Shown: positions 62,503-64,000 of the stretch, in pieces
Position numbering within the stretch: position 1 is the first letter of the stretch
How the letters are laid out: each line of letters starts with the position of its first letter
Assembly (NCBI RefSeq): GCF_001641335.1
Contig: NZ_LVEM01000002.1
Location: 1,343,663 to 1,407,662, forward strand
DNA from: Bradyrhizobium stylosanthis
Lineage (GTDB): Bacteria > Pseudomonadota > Alphaproteobacteria > Rhizobiales > Xanthobacteraceae
Length of the DNA: 64,000 nt
Direction of reading: 5' to 3'
Made by a program: the position numbers and the translations under genes
The notes under the pieces: model-generated
Seen by the model: the letters and a program-made list of their open reading frames with translations, nothing else
Told to the model about the DNA's origin: nothing
The model's database searches: none

Positions 62503-62535
62503 GGTGGGCTCGCTTCGCTTTGCCTACCCTGCGGC
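62503..62535. repeat. Diverged REP copy
   Basis: GGTGGGCTCGCTTCGCTTTG followed by CCTACCCTGCGG closely matches the REP unit at 20420-20451 (a few substitutions). It lies just after ubiA with no nearby transposase, consistent with dispersal by a RAYT. Confidence 0.7.
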
Positions 62536-62549
62536 AATATGATTGCCGC

Positions 62550-63068
62550 TCAATTCCGCGCGATGATCTCGCGTTCCTCGCGATGAACCGACAGGTCGCG
62601 CGTCATGGCGACGCGGCGGCGCATCAGGAATTTCGGACGGCGGGCGCGGATTGCGTTGGCGCGGCGGCGGCGGGCTGCGGGCTTGCGCGCGCCTTCGTCG
62701 AGTTGCGGAAGCGCGAAGATCTCGCTCCAGACCGCCCAGGCCTGCGCGAGCTCGTCGGCTTCGGCGCCGACCAGCAGCGGAACGGACAGCGAGGGGTCGC
62801 GATGGACGAGGACGAGCGCCTGCGCCTCGTCATTGCCGCGCAGCGCGACGCCGGTGAAGTCGCTGACGCGGACGTTGATCGCCATCTGCATGCCGCGGAC
62901 GGCACGGCGCAGCACCACACGTTCGCGATGAAGCTCGATCTGCCTGGTGTAGCCGTCGGCGCGCGGATCGTGCGCATCGAAGCGGACCGGAAGGGAAAGA
63001 GGGTCGAGCCGCAGGGAGCGGCTCGACCCGGCGGGGTTGACCCCGCATGTTGCTGTTTGACGCCTCAC
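62550..63068 (-). CDS. DUF6101-like protein, 172 aa
   Basis: A soluble protein (RSLRLDPLSLPVRFDAHDPR, then QMAINVRVSDFTGVALRG, DPSLSVPLLVGAEADELAQA) resembling the DUF6101 family of alphaproteobacteria. The GTG at 63068 gives 172 aa. No signal peptide; the Arg-rich tail (RKPAARRRRANAIRARR) could bind nucleic acid. Function unknown. The family name is from memory. Confidence 0.72.
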   Translation of the reverse strand: MRRQTATCGVNPAGSSRSLRLDPLSLPVRFDAHDPRADGYTRQIELHRERVVLRRAVRGMQMAINVRVSDFTGVALRGNDEAQALVLVHRDPSLSVPLLVGAEADELAQAWAVWSEIFALPQLDEGARKPAARRRRANAIRARRPKFLMRRRVAMTRDLSVHREEREIIARN

Positions 63069-63341
63069 GGCTTTCGTTCTCCCCGCCAGGATTATGTTCC
63101 CGGTCGATGCGGAGACCTTAGCGCGGCCCGTTCCGAAACCGCTTAAAAAGGCTGGTTAACCCAGCGTCACTGCCGCTCATGATTGACAAGACCTTGGCAC
63201 GCATGATTGACGAGACGTTGCGCGCAAGGAGCGAATCTGAGCTTTTTGCAGGCTGATAATGCTTGAAGTCCGCACCATTTGGGCACATCTGGTGGGTTCG
63301 GCCGTTCCGAGCCCGATCCCCGCCCCAACAGGATTTCGTTT

Positions 63342-64000
63342 GTGAACCCTTCACCAAGCTCGACGCTTTCGCCCCAGGATTCTTCCAAGGCCAATCGCGA
63401 CCTGTTCGATCAGTCCGCGCTGTCCGATCTCGCACTGCGCCTGGTGGAGGCGGCCAAACGCGCCGGGGCGGATGCGGCCGATGCGGTCGCGGTGCGCGGC
63501 GTCTCCCAAGGGGTCGAGGTGCGCGACGGACGCGTCGAGGAATCCGAGCGCTCCGAGGGCGACGATGTCGGCCTGCGCGTGCTGGTCGGCCAGCGCCAGG
63601 CGGTGGTCTCGACCAACGATGTCAGCGGCGATGCCGTGACCAAGCTTGCGGAACGCGCGGTGGCGATGGCGAAGGTTGCGCCATCGGACAAATATGTCGG
63701 CCTCGCCGATCCCGCGCTGCTCGCGCGCGACTTCCCCGATCTTGATCTGCTCGATCCCGATGTGCCCGCGACCTCTGAGCTCGAACGCCGCGCGCTCGCG
63801 GCCGAGGCCGCCGCGCTCGCGGTGAAGGGCGTCACCAAATCGGGCGGCGCATCGGCTTCCGCCGGCATGGGCGGCATGGTGCTCGTCACCTCGACCGGCT
63901 TCCACGGCTCTTATCTTCGTTCCAGCCAGGGCATCTCGGCCACCGCCATCGCGGGCGAAGGCACCGGCATGGAGCGCGACTACGATTTCACCTCCGCGCC
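63342..64000 (+). CDS. pmbA: PmbA/TldD-family protein (3' partial)
   Basis: The frame opens with GTG at 63342 (NPSPSSTLSPQDSSKANRDL) and runs off the window with no stop. Family features are ALRLVEAAKRAGADAADAVA, the conserved EVRDGRVEESERSEGDDVGL, and LVGQRQAVVSTNDVSGDAVT. PmbA (TldE) partners TldD as a metalloprotease that matures microcins and degrades unfolded peptides. Only about 219 residues of the usual ~450 are visible. Confidence 0.88.
   Translation, partial: MNPSPSSTLSPQDSSKANRDLFDQSALSDLALRLVEAAKRAGADAADAVAVRGVSQGVEVRDGRVEESERSEGDDVGLRVLVGQRQAVVSTNDVSGDAVTKLAERAVAMAKVAPSDKYVGLADPALLARDFPDLDLLDPDVPATSELERRALAAEAAALAVKGVTKSGGASASAGMGGMVLVTSTGFHGSYLRSSQGISATAIAGEGTGMERDYDFTSA

Noticed and set aside
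63179..63256. 25-codon frame with an internal imperfect direct repeat (ATGATTGACAAG / ATGATTGACGAG)
   Set aside because: No Shine-Dalgarno sequence and too short; probably part of the pmbA leader.

Overview
The window looks like a stretch of chromosome from a Bradyrhizobium-like alphaproteobacterium (Nitrobacteraceae). The grounds are very high GC, the codon style, and the dense family of short palindromic intergenic repeats typical of that genus. They also include a CIRCE-controlled groESL operon, a type-B L36 ribosomal protein, and HisG/HisZ, DUF2076 and DUF6101 proteins. This is inferred from sequence style and gene content only. There are no nod, nif, rRNA, tRNA, CRISPR or intact IS genes that I could recognise. 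Most of it is ordinary core or genus-level chromosome.

Layout. 1-3.4 kb: the 3' part of a triple-GAF/GGDEF/EAL cyclic-di-GMP protein, and a small convergent unknown gene. 3.4-14.1 kb: a surface-polysaccharide island in several divergent units. It has galE, a WecG/TagA glycosyltransferase, a Wzz/GumC co-polymerase with a degenerate kinase-like domain, a methyltransferase, two GT2 transferases, an O-antigen ligase/polymerase and a CelD/BcsL-type acyltransferase. 14.1-16.2 kb: a small hydrolase, an Lrp/AsnC regulator beside a perfect 18-bp palindrome, and a PCMT-like methyltransferase. 16.4-19.7 kb: a wrbA, pirin and SDR set divergent from a LysR gene, probably quinone/electrophile defence.

19.7-25 kb is the most rearranged part. 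It holds a broken REP-associated tyrosine transposase flanked by inverted REP palindromes, a truncated Bug-receptor leader next to an intact Bug receptor, a relic of an outer-membrane beta-barrel C-terminus, a Cys-rich exported protein and a PAP2 phosphatase. 25-32.5 kb: YbaK, a haloacid dehalogenase, a LysR gene divergent from an acyl-CoA dehydrogenase-like protein that lacks the catalytic Glu, a TTC38-like protein overlapped by a 55-codon gene, an HxlR/SDR divergent pair, and an amidohydrolase behind a 37-nt near-perfect palindrome. 32.8-36 kb: rpmJ, small exported proteins, an alpha/beta hydrolase and a cytochrome c.

36.3-47 kb: glycolate/lactate metabolism, with glcD, then an opposed monooxygenase, glcEF, a histone-H1-like protein, a TorF-type porin, an ABC exporter and an LctP permease. 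GlcDEF oxidises what LctP can import. 47-52 kb: META-like and unknown exported proteins and groESL with CIRCE, promoter and terminator. 52-57.4 kb: a CheZ-like phosphatase, an L,D-transpeptidase, DUF2076, and a ChbG-like deacetylase overlapping a GtrB-like glycosyltransferase. 57.5-64 kb: hisZ-hisG, rsmE, an unknown exported protein coupled to ubiA, DUF6101, and the 5' part of a pmbA/TldD-family gene that runs off the end.

Many convergent gene pairs are separated by good stem-loop terminators. Several divergent promoters carry palindromes that are probable autoregulatory operators. Start codons were moved inward from the longest frame wherever a domain start plus Shine-Dalgarno sequence supported it.
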